The translations under genes were made by a program, and so were the position numbers. The notes beneath the pieces were generated by a model, which was not told the origin of the DNA, ran no database searches, and was given only the letters and a program-made list of their open reading frames with translations. Of a stretch of 64,000 nucleotides of DNA, positions 36,950-47,448 are shown piece after piece (position 1 is the stretch's first letter; each line of letters begins with the position of its first letter). Location of the stretch: NCBI RefSeq assembly GCF_000003815.2, contig NW_023365714.1:608895-672894 (forward strand), written 5' to 3'. The DNA is from Branchiostoma floridae (Eukaryota > Chordata > Leptocardii > Amphioxiformes > Branchiostomatidae).

Positions 36950-37730
36950 GTTCCAGCACTATTGCAAACACTTTAATACAGTCTTGGGTGACATTTAGTG
37001 TCACTGTGCTTCTCCAAACACCTTCCCGAGCCCCCCCCCTTACTCTTGGGGGGAAAGTAGTGCCAGTGGTTGACTGTGCGACTTACCTGGGTTTTAAGGT
37101 ACATTCCAACCTCAGATGGGACAGCCATATCACACATGTGACAACGAAGGGCTCTAAACGACTACACTTTCTCCGCTTACTGGCCAAGGGCGGCGTGCCT
37201 CCTAATGACCTGTTAACTGTCTACACTACTCTAGTGAGGCCAGTGTTGGAATATGCCCACGTTGTCTTTGTTGGATGTACTGAATCTCAAAGGAACACTC
37301 TCGAACGCGTACAGAAACGAGCTCTGCGTATCATCTACGGACACAGCAGCAACCCAGCGTCGTTAACTTTCTTGCCCACCCTCCAGTCTAGACGAGAAAA
37401 TGCTGCAAGATCGTTATACACACAGATGCTGGCCAGTGACCATCCTTTGCACTTTATGGTCCCTGACGACAGAGAGGTTGCGACAGGACGAACATTGCGT
37501 AACTCCAGTCACCGAACACTACCTAAATGCAGGACCGAAAGACTCAAACGATCATTCTTATACCGAGCCACAGTGCTCCACAACAACTCGTTTTAATGTT
37601 TTGTTGTTGTTTTGTATGTAGCCTCTTAGTACTACTGTCTGTATAGCTATTAGTTGTTATTAATTGCCATACATTGTACCCTGTGCGATTATTGTTGAGC
37701 AATAAATTCATTCATTCATTCATTCATTTT
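36950..37730 (+). mobile_element. 5'-truncated LINE, RT C-terminal part with (CATT)n tail
   Basis: The ORF 36988-37596 contains the end of a non-LTR reverse transcriptase: YLGFKVHSNLRWDSHI, then LRPVLEYAHVVF-type sequence (VRPVLEYA), ERVQKRALRIIYG and LQSRRENAARSLY. These motifs are typical of jockey/CR1-clade elements. The catalytic YADD part is missing, as expected for 5' truncation. The 3' end is AATAAATTCATTCATT repeated. It lies between the cut end of the copy C TPR array and a TPR relic at 37972. Confidence 0.85.
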
Positions 37731-37971
37731 AATCCAATCTTACAGACAGTTTGCAATGTTCAAAAACTGCAATTTATAATTCTTTTAAAAATGAATGACT
37801 ACATGTGTTTGTATTTTATATGTACGTAGTTTTAAGCATGTTTCAGATGTCAATTTCTCTCCTCCGTTATGTATTTAACACTTTCGATTTTAAACACTGT
37901 GAGTTAGCGAATTATTCAGATGATGAAATCTGCTACGCTAATAAAATTCTTTGATTGATCTTTGATTAATT

Positions 37972-38046
37972 GACATTGGAGATCACAAAAAGGCCGGCAG
38001 CTACCATGTTCAGGCGACACGGATGAAGCCGATGATACATGGCACG
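37972..38046 (+). pseudogene. TPR unit relic beyond the LINE
   Basis: Translation DIGDHKKAGSYHVQATRMK then PMIHGT and a stop corresponds to [24 protein letters not shown]. It is probably the displaced 3' end of the copy C array. Confidence 0.65.
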
Positions 38047-38856
38047 TAATAACATATATTCACATCGTTTCGCTGCACCAAGAACTTTTCATAACAGACG
38101 CTATACTGTTGGATGTCAGTGGCAAGAGCAGTGAACTGTGAGCAGTAAATGTACTCACTTCATGTACAAAGTGTGAGATGTGAAGGGTTATCATCTGTTT
38201 TTCAAAGAATGAAGCAAAATTGTGATTAAAGAAATGTTTGACACACTCTGTTCTGCTTTATCTTTGCATATACATACATACATCAACGATCAGAGGTCGG
38301 GACCAGTCTATAGCATATATCACTCCATAGAGCCCTATATAACATTGCTTTTTCTAGGTTCTCGTGATCAATACCAGAGTCTCTAAAAAGGTGAAAGTCA
38401 GTTTTCTGCAATGTATTTTGCCACTTGGTTTCCATTTAAGGGCGGAAGAAACCATTCTGCTTGAATAAACTGCAATGTCCTGCAAATTTTACCCGTCGAT
38501 GTGTGAGCTTCGAAGACTTTCATAAATTGTTGTTAGATTATTATGTCGAGTCCAAGTTATGTTCTGTGCTCTGCGTAACAACTTAGTATAGGTCCCATCT
38601 AGTCTGTTTTGGAGTTGGTAGTTAAGAGTTTACGTTTCTGCCGTACAGTAGAATTGGTTCCACTGAGATAAGAAAAAGTTGGATCTTCGGTTTGTTAGGG
38701 ATATAGATTTCCAGATTTTGTCCAATTTGTTGCTTGCAACTATGGCAAAATCGTCCGCAAAATCCAAATAGTAAATTGTCTTATGACGACGATATCTAAA
38801 CACTAGGCAGTACTTTCAGATTATACCATTACTATCAGAGACAGCTTGTTTGATTA

Positions 38857-38960
38857 AAAAAGGATGAACGGGTCTTACTCATTTGAAAGCCAGATCATAT
38901 GTGCCGAACCTGCTAACCTAGAGCCTGGTGGGACGGAACTGGGAAGGGCCCTGCTGCATT
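38857..38960 (+). pseudogene. Relic of an LRR receptor C-cap
   Basis: Translation SYSFESQIICAEPANLEPGG matches the LRRCT of LRR3 (PFESEITCAGPANLTGKS). The remaining receptor is absent, so a further LRR gene was lost here. Confidence 0.65.
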
Positions 38961-41098
38961 GAGTCGCCCTACATGTCCTTGTATATATGTAAATTATAAT
39001 AACCCACTAAATTCACCTGTCTGCTAACAACTCGTGTGCCTCATGCAGAGGAAATTCACGCCCAATCACAGCTCATGACCCGGATCTTTACAGCGTTGAC
39101 CTTAAGTTTGTGCGACCCGCCCTTCCCCCCATAATGTATCCCCCATGGTGATGCTGATACTCAAGTGAACGTTCAATTTCAAAATGTCTATCACAATAGG
39201 ATCACCTACGTATAAAGTAAAGAATCGTCTATCATCGCTCTAAGACTGAAAGGCCCAAACTTGGCGAACACAGTCACCGGCAAATACTTCTCCATATCCA
39301 TTTAGACTGTATTTTGGCGGCCATAGAGTGGATTTTTTATAATATTAAATAAAGGTTTCTGGTTTTGCTACCTAGTCTTGCCCAGGTCCCTCGGGGAATG
39401 AGCAATGGAAGAGCAAAAGCGCTACGTGCCGGCCAACAAGGGTACTGCAGTAAGTGGATATCCGGCTTACCATCTCAGGTTCATCGTTGCATTCAAGGTC
39501 TAGAATCAACAACTCATTTACATGTTTCTTAACAGGTCATTTTCAGTGAAGTGGACATTTTAGTGCCTGTCCTTTCAGAACAGGTGTTTATTTACCACCT
39601 CTTTGTTTGTTAACTGCGTAGCACAGCATAAATCTTACTCCCAAAAAAAATGCTGGTCATGAAAGTGCTTCGCTGAACATTACCTCCAGCCTGCCTTTTA
39701 TGAATGCAGGTGGGAGCGGGTATAATTTTCACGGCTTCATTCAATGGCTGCATCAAATGATCTTGGTTTTATACAACTGGTACGCCCCATCATTTACTGG
39801 GAGAACAAAGACTTGGTTATGGATCCAGGTACGTCATTTTTACTTCATCAAAGCCAACCTGCTCAAATGACTGCCTGAATAGTCGGTGTTTGTGTTGTGT
39901 AACTGAGGAGGGGGATCATAAAACAGTCATGTCGTGTTGCGCAGTTACAGGCTTGGTTCAAGACGGCGGACACAGCTGACAACAGAGGAGTTGGACTTGT
40001 CTTGTCTTGTCTTGTCTTGTCCGGACATCACACCCTTTCGCACAATGCTGCAAGGACAGAAGGTGGAGAGGGACAATTAATTTTCATGAATGAGAAATAC
40101 ACTTTTGCCTAGACTTCTTTGCTGCTATCTAATAAATATCAAAAAAATAACGTCATCACTAAAGTTGTGCAAAATTTATAACTTACACTATGTGGCTGGC
40201 ATTTAACTAGTGCCACCCACAAAGTCCTGCTGGTCATCACAGACAACACAGTCAAGCAAACATGACCCTATAGCTAGTGCTGAGCACCAAACAAAAACAA
40301 ACATGCCAGGTTCGATAACAAGCTCAGTCTATAACAAATAACTGGTCAAACCATAATCAACACCATGTCAGTCACACCGTGACAGAAAATAACACAACTG
40401 ACATGAACCATAATTACATCACAGAGTATGTTACCTGCGGTCACTTGTTCTCATGTTTTTATCTGGTCAATTCAAATGTTTTAATGTCTATCCTTTCAGT
40501 ACAGGTATTTTTACCGACTGTTTATTTAGTGCATATCGTAGGAGAAATTGTATACTTCACCCGGAGGCTGTCAAAATGCTTCTGTTTATGGTAACACAAA
40601 GTCTGTATACAACTTCTTCAAAGCCAACCTGCTCAAAGGAATTTATCTGAATTCGTGAATAAACAACTGAATTTCGTGCTGCGCAGTTACAGGTTTGGCA
40701 GGTTTAGTTCAAGACGGTGGACACAGCTGACGCCAGACGGGTTGGACTTGACTTAGAGCAGGTAAAATCGAATCGTGACGACTATCTCAGGACCACCTTT
40801 ATCCGGTATGTCTGGCTGAGGTACAGACGGTTACCGTTTACGGGAGTTAGCCTCCAGATGCGACACAAACACTGGCCGCAGCCAAACGAAGTAGCTTCAT
40901 ATAAACTCAAGGTGAGAAGTTTGATCTTACTTAATGGAAGCCATGCATTTCCTACAGTTTGAGACTGAGACGTTTGCAGGTTACAGATACCTTGTTTCCA
41001 GCAACACGCATCTGGTTAAACATGTAGCTGCGTAAATAGAAGACACGCAAGTAAATGCGAGAACCGACAATGTTTTTACAAGCAATGCGTTTCATACC

Positions 41099-41214
41099 TA
41101 GCGAGGTACCATCCTCCGTAATAACCACTGGTTAAATCTTTTCTCTTACTACTTCGTGGTTGGCCAGCAAAAAGACTGAGCCAGTGGTTTCTACTGAGCA
41201 TGGTCCTAAGGCTA
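41099..41214. mobile_element. Hairpin MITE upstream of LRR2
   Basis: Paralogue of 26633-26749 with the same inverted ends (TAGCGAGGTACCATCC and GAGCCAGTGGTTTCTAC). It is somewhat more decayed in the left arm. Confidence 0.7.
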
Positions 41215-41447
41215 TGTCATACTTATAAGCAATGCTTAATTGCACAAAGTTCTTTATGCACCGTCCAATAGCTCATAAAACATGCACTCGTGAAACCAAA
41301 CTATAAACTACAGTGCCTGAAATCTGTGACATTCTTAAAGAATGATATCCACATGATGTCATGACCTGTATGTCAGGCATATCAATAACATAATTACACA
41401 TAACGACATATTGTGACGTGTCTAATCATATCTGTCGTATAGGCACA

Positions 41448-42716
41448 ATGTCCGGCAAGATGAAAAGAACAATCGTTCTCCTGCTGATCATGCTGAATGA
41501 AGCCGGACCGACCGCAGCCTGGCAGGACTGCAGCAGCTGTTCGTCATACTGTTCCTGCAGCAGCAGAGGCCTCAGCAGTGTTCCTCAGGACCTGCCTACA
41601 GGCATCACTGGCCTGTACCTGCGGTACAACGTCATCACAACCTTAAACCAGTCCGACTTCTCCAGGTACAGCAGCCTGACAACGTTAGATCTCCGATCCA
41701 ACCGGATCTCCGTAATCAACAGCGGGGCGTTCAACAACTTAACCAGCTTAGCTACATTGAACCTTAACAATAACCAGTTAGCAAGCATCAGAGCTGACAT
41801 GTTTGTGGGACTTGAGAACCTAGTGTACCTCTACCTGCACGGCAACAACATCCACAGTATCGAGGCAGGAACCTTTGTGAACCTGCCCCAACTGCGAAAT
41901 CTGCGTCTGAACAGTAACCAGTTAACCAGCCTCACAGCTCATATGTTTAAGGGACTTGATAATCTGCAGACCCTTGATATGTCCAGTAACCAGTTAACCA
42001 GCCTCACAGCTGATATGTTTAAGGGACTTGATGATCTGGACGACCTTTATCTGTCCCATAATGATATCAGCACCATTGAAGCTGGGGCACTGGCAAATTT
42101 GACAAAGCTCCGGGACTTGAATTTATCTCACAACAACATCAGCACTTTCCCTATGGAGGCCGCATCAAATCTAAATACTTCAGGATTTATATATGATCTG
42201 TACGAATGGCCACACCTTAGCATCAACGACAACCAGATGGAGACACTCCCACCCATGGCGTATGACATACTGGCTTCCATCCGAACTGTGTACATCTCCA
42301 ACAACCCCTGGCAGTGTGACTGCAGGATGATGCCCTTTAAGCAGAAGATGACGGGTTTCCTGGCATTCGAAAAACAGATCGGATGTGCTGGACCCGCTAC
42401 CCTTGCAGGGAAAAGCTTACTCTACTTGGTAGATCCTGAAGACCTGAAATGTGACGAGACAGGTTCTGCTGATGGTACCTCACTTGGTGTGTTCTCCCTG
42501 CCACTGTTCCTCAGTTCGCTAGGGGGCGTATTAGTTGGAGCTTTTCTGACCTCAGCCGTTTACTCTGCGGTATGGTGTAAAATCAGGAGGCGGAAAGCAA
42601 CCCCTAACCCCGTAAAGTACCCGAGATATCGTTATGCTAGTCCGAGAACAGCCCCCAGCCCTGAGCTAAGCCTGAGTGTTGTAGATATCAACGCAGAAGA
42701 TACCGCTGTGGTGTAA
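41448..42716 (+). CDS. LRR transmembrane receptor (LRR2)
   Basis: 422 aa from MSGKMK, with the start chosen as for LRR1. Signal peptide (IVLLLIMLNEAGPTAA), LRRNT (CSSCSSYCSC), eight to nine LRRs, LRRCT (WQCDCRM and further Cys), a very short stalk (TGSADGTSLG), a membrane segment (LSSLGGVLVGAFLTSAVYSA) and a tail with YPRYRYASPRTAPSPEL. Membrane segment and tail are almost identical to LRR1. The LRRs differ in number and order: two consecutive LTSLTA(H/D)MFKGLD units indicate recent unit duplication. The T/S/P stalk repeats of LRR1 are missing. It is probably a type I surface protein of the same family. Confidence 0.9.
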   Translation: MSGKMKRTIVLLLIMLNEAGPTAAWQDCSSCSSYCSCSSRGLSSVPQDLPTGITGLYLRYNVITTLNQSDFSRYSSLTTLDLRSNRISVINSGAFNNLTSLATLNLNNNQLASIRADMFVGLENLVYLYLHGNNIHSIEAGTFVNLPQLRNLRLNSNQLTSLTAHMFKGLDNLQTLDMSSNQLTSLTADMFKGLDDLDDLYLSHNDISTIEAGALANLTKLRDLNLSHNNISTFPMEAASNLNTSGFIYDLYEWPHLSINDNQMETLPPMAYDILASIRTVYISNNPWQCDCRMMPFKQKMTGFLAFEKQIGCAGPATLAGKSLLYLVDPEDLKCDETGSADGTSLGVFSLPLFLSSLGGVLVGAFLTSAVYSAVWCKIRRRKATPNPVKYPRYRYASPRTAPSPELSLSVVDINAEDTAVV

Positions 42717-43729
42717 CGGGTGGTTTATTTCATCTCACGTCCAGTTTAATGACCTGGAAGTTCGACTTGTTTTGTTTTGTTGTTGATCCACATGGTATCT
42801 TGAGGTAGCACTAGTTTCAGGCCTAACACAGAACAACTATGACGACAGGTGGTTGCAAACTTTTGTGTCGTTTGAGAGAAAACTGGAATTGTTTGTTTTC
42901 GTTACTCAATGACAAATGTTTGTAGTGTTATGTTATGTGACCAAGAGTAATGGTGAGTATTGCGTCCTGTGCTGCAGACATACCGCATTGGAATGCTGTG
43001 GTGAATTTGGTGTTTGAGCAACTTAGCTGTAGTTGGTATCACAAGCAAACAAGCGGTTGAAATACTTGTGCGTTGTTGCTTCTGGCGTTCAAGTATCTTC
43101 TATGACTTTTGGCTTCGCCTCGGGTGTCAAAGAATCCCATTGTGGGTGGAGGGACTCCATTTTCCAATAACACGAGTTTCAGGTCTAACACAAACGGATG
43201 ACATTACAGTTAGTGTTTTTGATAGAAAGCGGATTTATGTAACTATATAGTAACTATGTAAATAGTACGCTTTTATATCAAAACACTTAATCTAATGTCG
43301 TCTACATAAACAGTTGCATATTTGTTGTGATGTTTGCTCGATGTGCGTGATCATTGGAGTGCGACATTTGCTCATGACATTTAGATAAATACTCTTGTGA
43401 TTGTTATGTACAGAATTTTTGTCTTTTGAGAGAAAAGCTAAATCTTTTTTTGTATCTAATTGATGTGATTTTTCGTTTGATGTACAATAAAACTACCACA
43501 TTTGGTGTTAGATGTTTTAGGTGTTCATTTTAACTTGCATTTGTTTGGCATCTTTCTGCGCTCCTGTTTATGTATGTAGGAATTGACCGTGAGAGGAGGG
43601 CTAAACGGAACAGGTGCATGTACAACTTTTCAAGTTGCCCTCCCACACACACTTGTACAATGTTGTTTGCTTGTGGCGTGTAAATAAAGTAAAACCTTGG
43701 AGATATTGTTTTGAGTGTGTCTGCGTGTG

Positions 43730-43730
<1 letters not shown>

Positions 43731-43770
<40 letters not shown>
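43731..43770 (+). repeat. (GT)n microsatellite
   Basis: About 20 GT units just after the LRR2 polyadenylation signal. Confidence 0.95.
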
Positions 43771-43772
<2 letters not shown>

Positions 43773-44629
43773 AGATTTTTGTAGTCAGCATAGAATAAAA
43801 ATGAAAAATGCAACCCCCACTTCCCAGACGGCCCACGCGGTACAAAACGTGCGGCCACTCCTGTGAACTTCCTCATCCTCTGCTGCCGGTCACGAGAAGC
43901 TTACCGTAAATAACTTACATTAGACACGGAGGATAACAACCTTAAACTTTTTATGGGACTACCTTTAACTTGACCTGTTGGTACGCGAGTTCTTAAGCAA
44001 TACTTACAGACACCCAGTCACTCATCTACAGCAGGTATCGTTACGTCATGCAAACTGAATATCAAGGTCAATGACCTCACCAGGTGCAGCTATGGGGCAT
44101 TCTTACTATTAATTATCATGACCACAGCATCTGTAACAACTTGGGGAAAGGACCAGACCAGAGGATCGTGCTTATTCTAAAGGCCCATACATCGTCTTGA
44201 CCAGTCACACCGGTATGTCTTAGTCATTGTCAAAATCACAAGCAAATATTATCCAAATATGGTTATCAAATGATACTAGTACATGAAATATAAGTGTGCT
44301 TGTGCAGAAAAATGAATTGTTATCTGGAAATCATCAAATATGATTAAGCTGTTGCCATAGTAATAATTGAAATTAATGTCCACCAGATTGCCATGAATGC
44401 AATAATATCTTAGAAAATTGAACCTTTTTTCAAAGAAAACTACTGCTTCTATCAGGCTTGTATTTATGTCCTAAAGTTCATGAGGTCAGGTACGTTATTG
44501 TTACTTCTTTAAGTCAGAACCCATTAAGTATCTTATGTCTGAACAGATGCAATAGTAAGTAAGGATAACTGAGTATAACTGAGAGAATTAACACTGGCTA
44601 CAAAGAGAAGCTACAAACTTACCGGTTCG

Positions 44630-45560
44630 GTTTCAGACCTCCGAACACAGAGTAACCTGTTGCTCTGAATAGAAAACGTGGTGTATTAAGGAAAGGCCTA
44701 GCACATAAAGTACGTCGGACTAACTACGTGCTCCATCGCTACAAGGTTTGACTCAGTACCGCCGAACACAGGTTAAATTGTTGTTTCTCCAACTCAAGTT
44801 GCTCGAGTAGACAAGGTGGTGTATCAAGGCAATGCCTAGTTCACAAAGTACGTCCGTAAAGCACTTATACGTGCGCATGCGCGGTTACACGGTTTGATTC
44901 AGGCCCGTCGGACACAGGTTAGTGTCCATGTTATTTCTTAAGGTCATCTTCAGGTTGCTCTAAATAGACAAATTGGTGTATCAAGGCAAGGCATAGTACA
45001 CAAAGTACGTCCGTACAAGACTTATACGTGTGTAGTTACAAGGCCCGCCGGATAAAGTTTAAGATCGGTGTTTCAGGTTTCTCTGCCTGAATAGACACTT
45101 TGGTGTTACGTAACGGGAGGAGTTACCTGTAACCGGGCAACACTCTGTGTACAAAGACGTGTCCGTGCAGTGACACGACCAGCGTATTCATAAGCTTTTG
45201 TTCAGAGCAGCCGGACGAAGATTAAGTTGCTGTGTCTTCAGCTCGAGTTACTCTGTATGAATGCACNNNNNNNNNNNNNNNNNNNNNNNNNNNNNNNNNN
45301 NNNNNNNNNNNNNNNNNNNNNNNNNNNNNNNNNNNNNNNNNNNNNNNNNNNNNNNNNNNNNNNNNNTCCCCTTGGTATCTGGGAGAGTGTGTGTGCAACA
45401 CTATGCACAAAGGTAGTATGATAAGTAGGAGGTGCGCAGTTTCAAGGTTTTGTTTAGGAGCGCCGCAAACAGATTAAGTAAGACGGCTTAAAATCGTAGA
45501 GCAGGCTGAACCAGACAGCTGTGGGCTCCTTTAACTCTTCTAGAGACGGCCTCGTGGTAA
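44630..45560 (+). repeat. Diverged tandem repeats upstream of LRR3
   Basis: At least five units share TTACA(A/C)GGTTTGxTTCAG, CCGxCGGACACAGGTTA, GAATAGACA, GGTGTATCAAGGCAA and CACAAAGTACGTCCGTA. The first two segments also occur upstream of LRR1 (25213, 26006, 26169) and LRR2 (39941, 40680). The element therefore accompanies the LRR genes. Confidence 0.65.
45267..45366. other. Assembly gap (100 N)
   Basis: Lies inside the tandem repeats upstream of LRR3. Confidence 0.95.
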
Positions 45561-46227
45561 GTTTTCTGTTTATATTCAAAACTACTTGAAATTAATACCT
45601 GTATATGATTCAACCTTCCTCAGACGTAGCATTGTCAGCCCAGGGATTTGTTTATGTTTGTTTATTTGTTTGCTTCACAACCGACCTAGGCGATCGATAA
45701 ACCGCCTTTAGCCAGTTCTGTACATCATGTATACAAGTTGAGTAAGACCGTACTTTAAGGCTTGATCCACTCACACTGGGATGGATCCCTACTCAGTAGA
45801 AAAGGGCAGGGTCAATATGCTCAAACACGGGACCTCAAGTCTTACGTTACATCCGTGAGGACGTCCTGAAGAGGGTTCGTGTGACTGTGTGTCTCTGTGT
45901 GAATAACTAGAGAACGCCAGAGTAGATTGTCCTGATATTTTGAATGTAGATTGTTCGTGAATTAGATTGCAAATACCTACCTGCTAAGTGCCTTTCCCAA
46001 TGACTCAGCATCAGGGCCTGTTGGGGATACAAGGTCAAATTTTCCGCCCTTAAATCGTGCTATGACTTTATTACTAAAATGCATGAACATCGGCCATGCC
46101 AGGATCCTGGCAAGAGATTTTTTGTAAGAATTGAGTATGTGATCAAAATAATAAACAATCTGAATTTTAAAGTCAAAGTCAGGGTATGTGATCACATGTC
46201 ATGGCTCCTCTCCTTCCCACAGACAAA

Positions 46228-47430
46228 ATGCCAAACAAGATGGAGAAGATGCTGCTTCTTCTGCTGATCATGCTGAAGGAAGCCGGACCGACCGCAGCCT
46301 GCAGCAGCAGCTGTTCATCAGACTGTGACTGCAGCAACAGAGGCCTCAGCAGTGTTCCTCAGGACCTGCCTACAAACGTCACTATCCTGGACCTGCATCA
46401 AAACGTCATCACAACCTTAAACCAGTCCGATTTCTCCAGGTACAGCAGACTGACAGAATTACGTCTTAGTTACAACCAGATCTCCGTAATCAACAGCGGG
46501 GCGTTCCACAACTTGACAAGCTTAACTGAACTGTACCTTTATAATAACCAGTTAACCAGCATCCGAGCTGACATGTTTGTGGGAGTTGATAGCCTAGAGG
46601 TCCTTTACCTGCATAACAATCATATCAGCATTATCGAGGCGGGAACATTTGTAAACCTGCCCCAGCTGCAAACTCTGAGTCTGTTCAATAACCAGTTAAC
46701 CAACCTCACAGCTGACATGTTTGAGGGACTTGATAATCTGGAGACCCTTGATCTGTCCCAAAATGACATCAGCAGCATCGAAACAGAAACTTTTCACGTC
46801 AACCCGCAGCTCCGTAATCTTTACCTTCATTACAACCACATAACAACCATCGCAGCAGCCACGTTTGTAAACCTGCCCCGACTGCGACGTCTGTATCTGT
46901 ACAGTAACCAGTTAACCAACCTCACAGCTAACACGTTTAAGGGACTTGATAATCTGCAGACCCTTTATCTGCACCATAATGACATCAGCAGCATCGAACC
47001 AGAAACTTTCCACGTCACGCCGCAGCTCCGTTATCTTAGCCTTGAGAACAACCACATAACAACCATCGCAGCAGCCACGTTTGTAAACCTGCCCCGACTG
47101 CGACGTCTGTATCTGTACAGTAACCAGTTAACCAACCTCACAGCAGCCACGTTTGTGAATCTGCACCAACTGCGATATCTGCGTCTGCACAATAATCAGA
47201 TAACCGACCTCACAGCTGACATGTTTGAGGGACTTGATAACCTGGAGGACCTTTATCTGCACCAAAATGACATCAGCAGCATCGAAACAGAAACTTTTCA
47301 CGTCACCCCGCAGCTCCGTGAACTTCGCCTTCGGGAAAACCACCTAACAACCATCACAGCCGGCACGTTTGTGAATCTGCACCAACTACAATACTTATAC
47401 CCTGCCTTTCACACCATCATCACCATTTGA
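46228..47430 (+). CDS. LRR3 ectodomain ORF up to the TGA
   Basis: 400 residues: signal peptide, LRRNT and LRRs. Several units are near copies, e.g. ITTIAAATFVNLPRLRRLYL occurs twice, 240 bp apart, showing internal expansion of two-LRR blocks. If translated only to 47430, the product lacks LRRCT and anchor and would be secreted. Confidence 0.75.
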   Translation: MPNKMEKMLLLLLIMLKEAGPTAACSSSCSSDCDCSNRGLSSVPQDLPTNVTILDLHQNVITTLNQSDFSRYSRLTELRLSYNQISVINSGAFHNLTSLTELYLYNNQLTSIRADMFVGVDSLEVLYLHNNHISIIEAGTFVNLPQLQTLSLFNNQLTNLTADMFEGLDNLETLDLSQNDISSIETETFHVNPQLRNLYLHYNHITTIAAATFVNLPRLRRLYLYSNQLTNLTANTFKGLDNLQTLYLHHNDISSIEPETFHVTPQLRYLSLENNHITTIAAATFVNLPRLRRLYLYSNQLTNLTAATFVNLHQLRYLRLHNNQITDLTADMFEGLDNLEDLYLHQNDISSIETETFHVTPQLRELRLRENHLTTITAGTFVNLHQLQYLYPAFHTIITI

Positions 47431-47448
47431 GATGGTGCGTTTGTAAAT

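Larger units (their letters stand above)
38047..41447. other. Intergenic; 5' flank of LRR2
   Basis: No intact gene. Contains the LRRCT relic (38857-38960), the start of duplication block 2 (about 39375), a short (TTGTC)n, repeats of the GCGCAGTTACAGG element and a hairpin MITE (41099-41214). Confidence 0.6.
39375..43690 (+). repeat. Segmental duplication block 2 (LRR2 unit)
   Basis: Counterpart of 24650-28735, as described there. The spacing of shared landmarks is about 14.5 kb throughout. Confidence 0.75.
42717..46227. other. Intergenic, diverged tandem repeats upstream of LRR3
   Basis: Includes the LRR2 3' UTR (AATAAA 43683-43688), a (GT)n at 43731-43770, the promoter-type segment TTCCCAGACGGCCCACGCGG at about 43823, an array of diverged ~150-bp repeats (44630-45560) with a 100-N gap, and a reversed retroposon tail near 45650. 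Confidence 0.6.

Noticed and set aside
43601-43876. Minus-strand ORF rich in His-Thr
   Set aside because: It is a translation of the (GT)n microsatellite.
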